NCBI GenBank assembly: GCA_016929135.1
Contig: JAFGJK010000028.1
Location: 1-64,000 of the forward strand
Length of the DNA stretch: 64,000 nt
Source of the DNA: Spirochaetota bacterium
GTDB lineage: Bacteria > Spirochaetota > UBA4802 > UBA5550
Direction: 5' to 3'
Below the pieces are notes generated by a model. It did not search any database. It was not told the DNA's origin and worked only from the letters and a program-made list of their open reading frames with translations. The translations under genes and the position numbers were made by a program. This document shows, one piece after another, positions 32,730-41,412 of the stretch. Position 1 is the stretch's first letter. Each line of letters begins with the position of its first letter.

Positions 32730-34049
32730 TCATTTAAAGCTCGGCTTGAACTGGAACTTCCCCGGGGATGAGAAGGTGTCGTTTTTCGTTCCCATCATGT
32801 AGTAGCCGCTTTTCTCGGTGTCCTTGGTTACGCCGTCCTCTTTGTAGAATGTCCAGGCCTCGTTTCTCTTGTCGTTCATGTAATTGCCGGAGGCCATCAG
32901 CTTGCCGTTGGAGTGGTATTCCCTGTAGGGGCCGTTCTTCCTGTTCATCATGTAATCCCCCTCGGATTTCAGGGCACCCCCGGGGTAGTATTCCCTGGCC
33001 GGTCCGTTCTTGATCAGATTGTGCGCCAGGCCGGTGAAGTTGCCCTCGAAGACCAGCTTCCCGTTCTCATAGAGCCACCCCTTGCCGTTCGGGAGTCCCC
33101 CGGTGAGGGTGAGCTTTTTCTCCATCTGGCCGCCGGCGGCGTAGTAGTTCCAGATCCCCACCTGGCTGTTCTTCTCGTAGGAGCCCTCCGAGTAGAGATG
33201 CCCCTCCTTGGCGTAGGTTCTCCACTTCCCCTGGCGGCCGTTGTTCACGTAGGATCCCTCCTCGGCCTTCTTCCCCGTGTCGTAGAAGAAGGTCCAGGGG
33301 CCGGTCTTGTACCCCTCCACCTCCTTTGCCGAAGGGTTCGCCGGTTCCTCGGTCTTCGGCGCCGGTACATACTGCCCCTGCATCTTCCTGGCGCCGTTGG
33401 CGTAGTTGGCAAACCAGGGACCCTTCAGCGATCCGTTGTCGTAGGTGGCGCTGACGCTCACGGTGCTGCCGTCCTTGTGGTAGGTGATGGAGGTCCCGTG
33501 CTTCTTGTCGTAGAGCCAGTTCGTCTCCGATTTCAGCTTTTCGTCCGGGAAGTACAGTTTCTCCGGTCCCTGCTTCCTCCCGCCGGCGTAGCCGGCCTCG
33601 GACTCGATCGTGCCGTTGCTGTGATAGGTCTTCTTGATTCCGTCGACCCTGTCCAGGGCGTACTGCTCCTCGGATTTCCTCCCGCCGTTTTCGAAGAAGT
33701 TCTCAACCGGTCCGTTCAGCTTCCCCTCCAGGTAGTTCATCTTCACGCTGACGGCGCCGCTCTTGTAGTACTGCGTCCACGGGCCGTCCATCTTATCGTC
33801 TTTGTAGGCCCCCTCCTTCCCCTTCTCCCCCGTGTCGTAGAATACCGTCCAGGCGCCGTGCTTCACCGCCTTTCCCTCCACCTTTTTTATCTCGCCCCTC
33901 GACATGACCCTGCCGTTGGGGTAATAGAGTTCCATGGTGGTGTCGGTGACCTTCGGCTCCTTCTGCGTGCCGGAGCCCTGGCCGGACTGCTGGGACGAGC
34001 TGCATCCGAAGATGAAGGCCAGTGCCAATGCGAAGACAATTTTTTTCAT
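32730..34049 (-). CDS. MORN_2-repeat lipoprotein (YwqK-like)
   Basis: The 439-residue protein has a lipoprotein signal (AFIFGCSSS). The rest is a series of about 14 repeats of roughly 22 residues with the pattern [NG]G...G.W..YY.sGk...EGsY, for example GPWTQYYKSGAVSV and GKWRTYAKEGHLYSEGSY. These are MORN_2/toxin-antitoxin YwqK-type repeats that form extended beta-hairpin arrays. It is probably anchored to a membrane facing the periplasm or the surface. A 15-residue linker with Pro, Thr and Ala interrupts the repeats near residue 235. Role unknown. Confidence 0.9.
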   Translation of the reverse strand: MKKIVFALALAFIFGCSSSQQSGQGSGTQKEPKVTDTTMELYYPNGRVMSRGEIKKVEGKAVKHGAWTVFYDTGEKGKEGAYKDDKMDGPWTQYYKSGAVSVKMNYLEGKLNGPVENFFENGGRKSEEQYALDRVDGIKKTYHSNGTIESEAGYAGGRKQGPEKLYFPDEKLKSETNWLYDKKHGTSITYHKDGSTVSVSATYDNGSLKGPWFANYANGARKMQGQYVPAPKTEEPANPSAKEVEGYKTGPWTFFYDTGKKAEEGSYVNNGRQGKWRTYAKEGHLYSEGSYEKNSQVGIWNYYAAGGQMEKKLTLTGGLPNGKGWLYENGKLVFEGNFTGLAHNLIKNGPAREYYPGGALKSEGDYMMNRKNGPYREYHSNGKLMASGNYMNDKRNEAWTFYKEDGVTKDTEKSGYYMMGTKNDTFSSPGKFQFKPSFK

Positions 34050-34192
34050 GGAAGTGCCCTCCGGTAATGATGGGGAAAATATACCATCGCCCTTCTCTCC
34101 CTGTCAATCGCAAATCCTTCCTTCCGACACTGTACGTGCTTGACACGACGGCGTGGCGGGGGGATAGTCCCCCCGGAGGTAGGGGGGAGTCC

Positions 34193-35113
34193 ATGGATCG
34201 GGAGAGCGCCGGGGATATCCGGTTTGAATCGATAATGGTTCCGGTGGCGGAGGGGGAGCGGCTCCACATGAAGCGGATATGGAGGGAGCCGGCGGGGCCG
34301 CCGGTGCTGATGCTTCACGGCGCCATCGAGAATTCTCGCGTCTTCTATTCGGAATCGGGGAAGCGGCTGGGGCCCTGGCTGGCCCGCCGCGGCTACGACG
34401 TCTACGCCGCTGACCTTCGCGGCAGGGGGGGAAGCCTGCCGCATGTCAGCGCCGTCTCGCGTTACGGACAGACCGAGGCCATCACCCAGGACATCCCCGC
34501 ATTCATGGAGAGGATCGCCGCGATCCGGAAAGGGGAGCGCCAGCACTGGATCGCCCACTCCTGGGGCGGCGTGCTCATGAATTCGCACCTGGTGCGGTTC
34601 CCCGAGCACATCCCCATGGTGCGCTCCCTCACCTTCTTCGGCACCAAGCGGAGCATCAGGGCGGTGAACCTCCAGCGAATCATCCAGATAGGCCTCTTCT
34701 GGAACGTTATCGCGCGCATCATTGTTATGCGAAAAGGGTACCTGCCGGCCTCGTCGGTGGGGTTCGGGCTCGGGTCGGACGACGAGAGCAGGAAGTCACA
34801 CCTTCACTGCGTGACCTGGGCGGGGAGGGCTCGCTGGGTTGACCCGGACGACGGCTTCGATTACGGTCGGGCGGCGGGGGAGGTCGCGCTTCCGCCGGCC
34901 CTCTACCTGGCCGCGGTGGGGGACGCCTGCCTGGGGCACCCGGCCGACGTGCGCCGCTTTATGAGCGAGTCGGGGCACGAAGGCGCGCCCTACCTGCTCC
35001 TGGGGAAACGCCACGGGAACCTCCACGATTACGACCATCTCTCCATGGTGACCCACCCGGATGCGACCTCGGACCATTTTCCCGCGGTGGTCCGGTGGAT
35101 CGAATCCCATTGA
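34193..35113 (+). CDS. Alpha/beta-hydrolase-fold protein
   Basis: The 306-residue protein shows the fold's key elements: oxyanion-hole HGAIENSR, DLRGRGGS after strand 4, and the nucleophile elbow AHSWGGV. A C-terminal His lies in GKRHGNLHDYDH. Length and motifs fit carboxylesterase/lipase-like enzymes; substrate is unknown. A run RESAGDIRFESIMVPVAEGE precedes the core. Start at 34193 follows AGGGGGGAG; the longer open frame upstream lacks the family pattern and would overlap the divergent MORN gene. No signal peptide, so it acts in the cytoplasm. Confidence 0.85.
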   Translation: MDRESAGDIRFESIMVPVAEGERLHMKRIWREPAGPPVLMLHGAIENSRVFYSESGKRLGPWLARRGYDVYAADLRGRGGSLPHVSAVSRYGQTEAITQDIPAFMERIAAIRKGERQHWIAHSWGGVLMNSHLVRFPEHIPMVRSLTFFGTKRSIRAVNLQRIIQIGLFWNVIARIIVMRKGYLPASSVGFGLGSDDESRKSHLHCVTWAGRARWVDPDDGFDYGRAAGEVALPPALYLAAVGDACLGHPADVRRFMSESGHEGAPYLLLGKRHGNLHDYDHLSMVTHPDATSDHFPAVVRWIESH

Positions 35114-35148
35114 GCCCCGCCGAGGGCCGGTGCCTGGACAGGGGGCGC

Positions 35149-35634
35149 TCAGTAGAGCTCGTATCCCCTGATGGCCGTGAGGGTTCCCCTCCGTGATATG
35201 GATTCCGGCACCTCGGGGCTGCCGCCGGCCACCGTGAACCCGTGGAAGGTGAGGTCCAGGTCAAGGACCATCCGGTCACTGTCGCAGCTCCGGATGGTGA
35301 AGGTGCCGCGAGCCCTGCGGGTCTCGATCTGTCCGACCTGACCCCCCTTGGCGTACCAGATCGCCACGCCCTTTGTCCCGGCGTCGTGGGGGGTCCCGGT
35401 GGCCAGGGTCTCGGGGATTGTGATGTCGAAATTCTCGTAGATGTACTCGGTGCGGAACCACACCTCGCTCCGGATGTAGCTTTTCACGATCCGGCAACCC
35501 CCCGTGCGATCCAGTGACGCCCCGAACTGGCCGAAGTCCGGGTTGTCGACGAATCCGCAGCCGTGATGATGGCGCGGCGCGCAGGAACAGACGAACAGCG
35601 CGATCAGGGCGGGAAAGAGCATTCTGAACTTCAT
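35149..35634 (-). CDS. Small lipoprotein of unknown function
   Basis: The 161-residue protein has a signal with lipobox VCSC, then a His-rich patch (APRHHHGCGF) and a compact domain rich in beta strands (GGCRIVKSYIRSEVWFRTEY). Extra Cys residues in HGCGF, GGCR and RSCD may form disulfides. I recognise no family. It is downstream of the SpoIIE-type phosphatase by 74 bases on the same strand and is possibly cotranscribed. Start at 35634 is set by the signal peptide; the upstream extension has no sense as a protein. Confidence 0.75.
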   Translation of the reverse strand: MKFRMLFPALIALFVCSCAPRHHHGCGFVDNPDFGQFGASLDRTGGCRIVKSYIRSEVWFRTEYIYENFDITIPETLATGTPHDAGTKGVAIWYAKGGQVGQIETRRARGTFTIRSCDSDRMVLDLDLTFHGFTVAGGSPEVPESISRRGTLTAIRGYELY

Positions 35635-35708
35635 ATCGCTGCCTCCGGTCTGATGATGCCGCCGCACATGGCGCAGCGGTTTAAAGGGCGCCGGCGGGTT
35701 CCCGGACC

Positions 35709-37088
35709 TCACCGGTCGGCGGGCGGGGGAGCGGCGTCCTGGTCCAGGATCTTCTCCGGTAGTATCTCCCCCGGGAGGATCTCGATCCCCACCATGCAGA
35801 TGTCGTCGGGAAAGCGGGCCGAGCCGCTGAAGAGGCGCATCCCTTCGTGGATGCTGTCGACGATCTCCCCGATGCCGCGCCCCGAATGCTCCCGTATGAT
35901 ATCGTGCATGCGCGATTCAAACAGTTCCCCCTGGGGGTCCGTTATCTCGATGAGCCCGTCGGTATAGAAGAGGATCTTGTCGCCGGAACGCATCTCGACC
36001 CTCTCCTCCTCGTATCCGCCGTCCACGAAGGGCCCCAGCGGTGCCCCCCTGCTCTTCAGCATGGTGATCCCGCCGCCCCGTATCAGCAGGGGGTAGGGAT
36101 GGCCGGCCCTGGCGAAGGTGAGGTTGTTCGTCTCGTTGTCGAAGATCCCGTAGAAGGCGGTGATGAAATGTTCGGTCACCAGCGATTTCAGTGCGCTGTT
36201 CAGGTATTCAAGGAGCCTTCTGGGGGAGAGCCTGTTGATGCCTGAGGTGACGAGCAGCGATTTGAGCATCGAGGTGATGAGGGCCGAGTGGAAGCCGTGT
36301 CCGGAGACATCGCTGATGAAGATGCCCAGGGCCCGCTGCTCCTTGAAGTTCAGGAAGTCGAAAAAATCACCCCCCATCTCCTTCACCGGGATGTATTTTG
36401 TGTACACCCGGCAGTGACGGCTCTCCGGTGGGGTCTGGGGTATGATGTTCTGCTGCACCCTCCTGGCGAGCTCCATTTCCGTGTCGATCTCCCGCTGCGT
36501 CGCGTCGATGGTCAGCCCCGCCGAGAATTCGGAAAAGCGCAGCCGCTCCATCAGCCAGCTCCCGGCGAGCGATGCCAGGAGCAGTATGCCTGTGTTCAGG
36601 AGGACCGGCTGCTGATACGGCTCCCCCGCCGCATAGATCATGTAGGCGAAGGAGGGGATCGCGGGAATGAGGTACAGCGGTAGAAGGACCCTCGCGCCGC
36701 TGTTCGACAGGATAAGGATCAGGAGGACCGCGATTATCAGTTCGGTGCCGTAGCCGGAGAAGTGGGGGGTGCGCATCGACATGATCATCAGCCCGCAGAG
36801 CATGATCGTGTTCGATAGGAGAAAGGCGTGGAAGAGGGGGACGAAGAATCTCATGGTGCCTTTGCCGCGCAGCGCAACGGCCAGGAGCGCCGCAGCGAAG
36901 GGTACCGGCAGGGACCTCAGGGCGATGGCTGCGGCGGGGAGGCGGGCCCCGGTGCAGTCGAACGCGGTGAGCAGGGGGAGGAGCAGCAGCTCCAGGGCAG
37001 CGATGACTCTGAAGATGCGGATGTTCTTCTTCCGCAGAAATGCCCGGTATTGTTCCATCAATTCCCTGTCGGGATTACTCCCTTTCAT
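35709..37088 (-). CDS. Membrane-bound SpoIIE-type serine phosphatase
   Basis: The 459-residue protein has about six membrane helices (residues 25-200), a short coiled coil (about 205-225), and a PP2C/SpoIIE domain from about 225. Metal-binding and core motifs are EMGGDFFDF, SDVSGHGFHSAL, GHPYPLL, YTDGLIE and DDICMV. Such enzymes dephosphorylate anti-anti-sigma factors in partner-switching pathways. No anti-sigma or STAS gene is near, so its substrate is unknown. Start at 37088 follows GGAGG; an upstream ATG at 37151 has a weaker site and adds an unconserved tail. Confidence 0.92.
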   Translation of the reverse strand: MKGSNPDRELMEQYRAFLRKKNIRIFRVIAALELLLLPLLTAFDCTGARLPAAAIALRSLPVPFAAALLAVALRGKGTMRFFVPLFHAFLLSNTIMLCGLMIMSMRTPHFSGYGTELIIAVLLILILSNSGARVLLPLYLIPAIPSFAYMIYAAGEPYQQPVLLNTGILLLASLAGSWLMERLRFSEFSAGLTIDATQREIDTEMELARRVQQNIIPQTPPESRHCRVYTKYIPVKEMGGDFFDFLNFKEQRALGIFISDVSGHGFHSALITSMLKSLLVTSGINRLSPRRLLEYLNSALKSLVTEHFITAFYGIFDNETNNLTFARAGHPYPLLIRGGGITMLKSRGAPLGPFVDGGYEEERVEMRSGDKILFYTDGLIEITDPQGELFESRMHDIIREHSGRGIGEIVDSIHEGMRLFSGSARFPDDICMVGIEILPGEILPEKILDQDAAPPPADR

Positions 37089-37185
37089 CGGGGCCTCCGT
37101 CGTGCCGTTGCTTACGAATAATGGACCAGCCCCGGCTCTTTTTTCAAACATATTTCACGTCCTCCGAGAATTAATCGGAAAAGCC

Positions 37186-38064
37186 CTACCGTGAACGGCG
37201 ATGGCGGGAGGAGCCTCTTCCGAAATGGCGGGCAGCCCAGGAGCGCGGGATCGAACGCTCGATCCTCCGTTCCCTCACCGGGGGGAGGAGCCAGAAAAAA
37301 TCGAGGCCGCTGCGGCGTTCGATCTCGTCGACGGTGCAGAGATGCGCCAGGAGGCTTCGGGCATTCCCTCTCTGGTCGAAGATGAACCCCGCCACGCGCA
37401 CTCCCCCGGGGTTGCGAACGGCGACGATCTTCCAGAACCCCGAGGGTATCCTGTGCGGCTCGTCCGCGCCGGGGAGCTGCGGCATGGGCCGCTCGAAGAG
37501 CGGGCCGGCCATGACGTAGACGGTTCCGCCCGAAACGGCGAGCTCCCGCTCGCGCTCCTCCATCTGTTTCCACAGGCCCCTGTTGAGTGCGGAATACTGG
37601 GGCATGATGTTGGAGAGGTAGTTCGATTCCCTGCGGTTTACCGTGCCGCGCATCGAGCCGTAGGGTGCCATGTGCCCCCTGTCAAGATTCAGCCGGGAGT
37701 TGGCGCCGCGATAGTCCTCCGGCTCAAGGGTCTCGTCCTCTTCGAGCCAGGGATCGGCGCGCCATCGCCGCTGCCCGCCGCCACCGGTCTTTACCGGAAC
37801 GACCCTGTAGGCGACCCAGTCCGCCAGCTTCGTCCCGTCGTTTGACGAGAGGGCGTAGCCGTCGCGGATTATGAGATCATTCGACGCCGGCGCGCCGGCC
37901 GGATAGCCGTAGATGAAGTGTCTGCAGTGTATCTCGGGATACCGGTGCGCGGCGGCCATGACCGCACCGTGGCTGAAGGGCGCCGTTACCAGCATCACGG
38001 CAATCCCCAGGGCCGCCCACGGCACCGGTGATAACGGAGGGGCCGCAGTCCGGGACGGCATCAT
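37186..38064 (-). CDS. Secreted DNA/RNA non-specific endonuclease (NUC1 family)
   Basis: The 292-residue protein has an N-terminal hydrophobic signal (about residues 14-35). The catalytic motif NLDRGHMAPYGSM includes His131, and MPQYSALNRGLWKQMEE supplies the metal-binding Asn and following Glu. A GPLFER segment follows the core strand, all typical of sugar non-specific ββα-metal nucleases (Serratia type). It should degrade nucleic acid outside the cytoplasm, for nutrient scavenging or competition. The start ATG overlaps the stop of the L,D-transpeptidase-like gene by four bases (ATGA), so translation is coupled. No immunity gene is obvious. Confidence 0.9.
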   Translation of the reverse strand: MMPSRTAAPPLSPVPWAALGIAVMLVTAPFSHGAVMAAAHRYPEIHCRHFIYGYPAGAPASNDLIIRDGYALSSNDGTKLADWVAYRVVPVKTGGGGQRRWRADPWLEEDETLEPEDYRGANSRLNLDRGHMAPYGSMRGTVNRRESNYLSNIMPQYSALNRGLWKQMEERERELAVSGGTVYVMAGPLFERPMPQLPGADEPHRIPSGFWKIVAVRNPGGVRVAGFIFDQRGNARSLLAHLCTVDEIERRSGLDFFWLLPPVRERRIERSIPRSWAARHFGRGSSRHRRSR

Positions 38065-38735
38065 TTCAGGTCCCTGATGTAATCGGCCGGGCCGGTGATG
38101 ATCATCGGGGATTTCCCCTTTTCGAGCCACCGCAGCAGCTTGCGCATGCTCAGCTCGGATATCCCGATGGACCCAGCGGTGTACATCCTCTGGTGGGGCC
38201 ACAGATGTATCGTCAACTGCCGGTCTCTCTGCTCTCTGGATACCAGGAGGATCTGGAGGCGGCTGGAGTAGTAATCGCGCCTTTTCCCGGCCGGGGGATC
38301 GGAATCGGCGCACCCCCCGGGGACGTTGAATGTTGGCATCGGCTCCTGCCGGTAATCCAGCCCTGTCGCGGGGGGTGCATCGGTGCCGAAGGCCCCTGCC
38401 ACGGTGAAGATCCCCCGGGGCGTCTCCAGCGGCGCGGCACCGCCGGACTCGCCGGGTGCGAATCCGCGCTTCCCCATTGACGCCCAGAAGGGAATAAACT
38501 GCACCTGCCACGAGCCCTTCACCAGCTGGTAGGAGTAGAGCAGCGCATGATGGCCCGGCGCGGCCGTCGTCACGATCATCACCTGTTCGGCGGCGCCGAT
38601 CTCCACCGGATGGCGGTTCAGGATCGATAGAAAGGCCGAGGGGGGCGCCTGGGCGATGGCTCCCGCCGTGGCGGCAAGCGAAACCAGGGACAGCGCGGCG
38701 CGCATCATGAGTTGTTTCGTTTTTTTCGGCATCAT
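38061..38735 (-). CDS. L,D-transpeptidase-like (YkuD-like) protein with Cys-to-Ser change
   Basis: The 224-residue exported protein has a signal (ALSLVSLAATAGAIAQA) and the YkuD-like domain: GKRGFAPGE, TPRGIFTVAGAFG, and IHLWPH with the expected His177. The position normally occupied by the catalytic Cys (motif of the type TAGC) reads TAGS, Ser189, encoded TCC (TGC would be Cys). If the alignment is right, the usual thioester chemistry cannot occur, and it may bind peptidoglycan without cross-linking it, or use serine. It is translationally coupled to the secreted nuclease. Start at 38735 or 38732. Confidence 0.8.
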   Translation of the reverse strand: MMPKKTKQLMMRAALSLVSLAATAGAIAQAPPSAFLSILNRHPVEIGAAEQVMIVTTAAPGHHALLYSYQLVKGSWQVQFIPFWASMGKRGFAPGESGGAAPLETPRGIFTVAGAFGTDAPPATGLDYRQEPMPTFNVPGGCADSDPPAGKRRDYYSSRLQILLVSREQRDRQLTIHLWPHQRMYTAGSIGISELSMRKLLRWLEKGKSPMIITGPADYIRDLK

Positions 38736-38891
38736 CGTAACCCCCGTGCTCTCCCCTTCGTATGGGGCGGCTCTGTGCGAAAAATGCAAGTGATTTTTAT
38801 CCATTGGCCGCGACGGCGCGGGAGCACCGGTTTTTGTATTGTCAGCGGGAGCGCCGTTGGCTACCATGCCTGCGGATCAGCGATAATCATC

Positions 38892-39776
38892 ATGAATACG
38901 ATACTGGAAGTTCAGGGACTGGTGAAGCATTTCCCCGGTGTCAAGGCGGTTGACGGGATCAGCTTTGCCATTCCCCGGGGGACCTGCTACGGCCTCCTGG
39001 GGCCAAACGGGGCGGGGAAGACAACCACCATTGAGATGATCGAGGGGATACTGACCCCCACCTCGGGGGAGATCCTCTACAAGGGCCGCCGCATGGGAAG
39101 GGGCGACTTCGACGAGCTGGGCGTGCAGCTCCAGAACACCGAGCTGCCGCAGTACCTCACCGTCCGGGAGACCGTGGCGATGTTTCGGCGGCTCTACAGC
39201 CGGAGGGCCCGCATGGATTGGCTCATCGAGACCTGCAGGCTCGGGGACATACTGGAGAGGGATAACCGGAAGATATCCGGGGGGCAGAAGCAGCGGCTCC
39301 TCCTGGCCATGGCCCTGGCCAACGATCCCGAACTGGTCTTCCTTGACGAGCCCACCACCGGGCTCGACCCCCAGGCGAGGCGCCACCTCTGGGAGATCGT
39401 GAGGGACATGAAAACCGACGGGAAGACCGTCGTGCTGACCACGCACTACATGGAGGAGGCGCAGATTCTCTGCGACGATCTGGCCATCATGGATTACGGG
39501 AAGATCATCGCCGGGGGTTCGCCGGCGGCACTGCTGGACCGGCATCGCGGCGGCGTCACGGTGATGCTCAGCGGGATCGCGGATCACGGGATTTTCCAGA
39601 GCCTCCCCTGGCGGTGGCGCGTCGACGACGGCAGGGTGGAGATCCACACCGATTCGCTGAATCGGTGCATGCGGGACCTGCTGGGGCTCGGGGTGGACCT
39701 CTCGTCGATGACGGTGCGGTCCTGGAATCTGGAGGACCTCTTCCTGGAGCTCACGGGACATGAACTGAGGGGATGA
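38892..39776 (+). CDS. ABC transporter ATP-binding protein
   Basis: The 294-residue protein has Walker A GPNGAGKTT (about residues 38-46), a Q-loop, signature ISGGQKQRL and Walker B LVFLDEP with the H-loop THYMEEA. The C-terminal extension after residue 215 is typical of ABC-2/drug- and lipid-type exporters such as CcmA-like proteins. It pairs with the permease whose start overlaps its stop by four bases. Substrate unknown. Start at 38892 is set by the N-terminal MNTILEVQGLVKHF. Confidence 0.95.
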   Translation: MNTILEVQGLVKHFPGVKAVDGISFAIPRGTCYGLLGPNGAGKTTTIEMIEGILTPTSGEILYKGRRMGRGDFDELGVQLQNTELPQYLTVRETVAMFRRLYSRRARMDWLIETCRLGDILERDNRKISGGQKQRLLLAMALANDPELVFLDEPTTGLDPQARRHLWEIVRDMKTDGKTVVLTTHYMEEAQILCDDLAIMDYGKIIAGGSPAALLDRHRGGVTVMLSGIADHGIFQSLPWRWRVDDGRVEIHTDSLNRCMRDLLGLGVDLSSMTVRSWNLEDLFLELTGHELRG

Positions 39777-40816
39777 CGATGGCGAAGCTCACCAGGATCT
39801 GGACGCTCTTCATGACGAGGAACCGGGAGTTCTTCCGGGACCGCTCGACCCTTGCGTGGAACGTCCTCTTCCCCGTCCTTGTGATCGTGGGGTTCAGCTT
39901 CATGTTCGGCCAGGGGGGGCAGAGCCAGTACAAGATCGGCCTGGTGGGGGGGCGCGGCGCCATGGACTCCCTCCCGGCATACGAGCGGTTCGGGAAGACG
40001 AGGTACATGGAGTTTCTGGACTTTCCCTCCGCAGCGGCGGCGCTGGAGCGGCTCCGCCATCACCGCGTCGACCTGGTCCTCGATCCTGCTGCGGGGAGAT
40101 ACTGGACCAGCAGCACCTCCCCCAAGGGGTACGTCGCCACCCGGCTGCTCTCCAACGCGCTGCGGAACGGCGATGTCCCCCTCGAGGGCTCCACCGTCTC
40201 CGGTGTCGAGATCCCCTACATCGAATGGCTCTTCCCCGGGATTCTGGGCATGAACATGATGTTCAGCGCGCTCTTCGGCGTCGGCTACGTGGTTGTGCAG
40301 TACAGGAAAAACGGGGCGCTGAAGAGGCTCAGCGTGACGCCGGTGCGCCCCCACGAGTTCCTGACCGCACAGGTGCTCTCCCGGATGTTCATACTCATGA
40401 GCACCACGGCAATCGTCTACGGCGGCTGCGCGCTCCTCTACGGATTCCGGTGCCGCGGGTCATACCTCGCCCTGGTGCTCCTCTTCTTCGCCGGCGGGTT
40501 TTCCATGGTCTCGCTGGGCCTCCTGGTGGCCTCCCGGAGCAGCAGCGAGGAGTTCGCCAACGGCATACTGAACCTCATCTCCTGGCCCATGATGTTCACC
40601 TCGGAGGTCTGGTTTTCCCTGGAGGGGGCGAATCCCTGGGTACGCTGGCTCTCGAAGGCCTTTCCCCTCACCTACATGATTGAAGGGGTACGCCGCGTGA
40701 TGAACGACGGCGCGGGGCTGGCGGAGGTGTCGATAAACCTGGCGGTACTGGCGGTCATGTCGCTCTGCTTCCTCGCGGCCGGATCCCTTCTCTTCGTCTG
40801 GCAGAAGAAGGGCTGA
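39773..40816 (+). CDS. ABC-2 type transporter permease
   Basis: The 347-residue protein has one N-terminal membrane helix, an exported loop (about 55-160) and then five membrane helices ending near residue 340. GVGYVVVQYRKNGALKRLSV matches the cytoplasmic loop of ABC-2 permeases. It overlaps the ATPase gene by four bases (ATGA) and forms a two-gene exporter. The exported loop resembles those of ABC-2 permeases that move drugs, lipids or polysaccharides; no specificity can be read. Confidence 0.93.
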   Translation: MTMAKLTRIWTLFMTRNREFFRDRSTLAWNVLFPVLVIVGFSFMFGQGGQSQYKIGLVGGRGAMDSLPAYERFGKTRYMEFLDFPSAAAALERLRHHRVDLVLDPAAGRYWTSSTSPKGYVATRLLSNALRNGDVPLEGSTVSGVEIPYIEWLFPGILGMNMMFSALFGVGYVVVQYRKNGALKRLSVTPVRPHEFLTAQVLSRMFILMSTTAIVYGGCALLYGFRCRGSYLALVLLFFAGGFSMVSLGLLVASRSSSEEFANGILNLISWPMMFTSEVWFSLEGANPWVRWLSKAFPLTYMIEGVRRVMNDGAGLAEVSINLAVLAVMSLCFLAAGSLLFVWQKKG

Positions 40817-40879
40817 TGCCCGCGTCCCTCCCGCCGGCGGGATAATCCCCCGGAACCGCCGCCGGCGGCAATAAAAATA

Positions 40880-40908
40880 TTGACGGCGCACCCCTTTCGT
40901 GGTATCCT
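40880..40908 (+). promoter_or_regulatory. Promoter of the GNAT gene
   Basis: TTGACG (40880-40885) and TATCCT (40903-40908) are separated by 17 bases. The leader to the start at 40924 would be about nine bases, with no Shine-Dalgarno, so translation may be leaderless-like. Confidence 0.5.
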
Positions 40909-40923
40909 GAATCTGTATAAGCC

Positions 40924-41409
40924 ATGGCGAACATAACGTCATTATCGAAACGGCAGCTGCCGGAGGCCATCCGTGTCCTGCGGGACACATGGGCGGATTC
41001 CTATTCCTCGTGCTTCACCCCCGATGTCGTCGAGCGGGCCTCGGCCGTCTGGCACGATCCCACCCTCCTGGACAAGCAGATGAAGAACCCCGACGTGAAG
41101 TTCCTCGCGGCGCTGGAGGGGGATTCGCTGGTGGGGCTCTCCACGGTGATCAGGCGGGACGACGGCGGTATCGTCATCGGCAGGCTCTACGTGCATCCCT
41201 CGGCCCAGCATCGGGGGATCGGCACGCGGCTCTACGAGATGTCCATCGACGCCTTCCCCGGAGCGACGAGGGCGCACGTCGAGGTGGACGAGCGGAGCGC
41301 GAAGGGGCTCTCCTTTTACCGCAAGCTCGGCTTCTCCGAAACGGGCCAGCGGACCGAGGTGATCGAGGGCCTCGCGATGAAGGTCCTCATACTGGAGAGG
41401 GACCTGTAA
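40924..41409 (+). CDS. GNAT-family N-acetyltransferase
   Basis: The 161-residue protein has the acetyl-CoA-binding loop LYVHPSAQHRGIGTRLYEM (about residues 92-110), with the R/Q-x-x-G-x-G/A pattern as HRGIG. ARAHVEVD and LSFYRKLGF follow, as in the C-terminal motif B region of GNAT enzymes. Acceptor unknown. The ending is close to the end of HtpX on the opposite strand (three bases), so they are convergent. Confidence 0.9.
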   Translation: MANITSLSKRQLPEAIRVLRDTWADSYSSCFTPDVVERASAVWHDPTLLDKQMKNPDVKFLAALEGDSLVGLSTVIRRDDGGIVIGRLYVHPSAQHRGIGTRLYEMSIDAFPGATRAHVEVDERSAKGLSFYRKLGFSETGQRTEVIEGLAMKVLILERDL

Positions 41410-41412
41410 GGG

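Noticed and set aside
38062..38511. N-terminal extension of the nuclease frame
   Set aside because: It would be antisense-like, rich in Arg/Pro, and would overlap the L,D-transpeptidase-like gene. The signal peptide begins at 38064.
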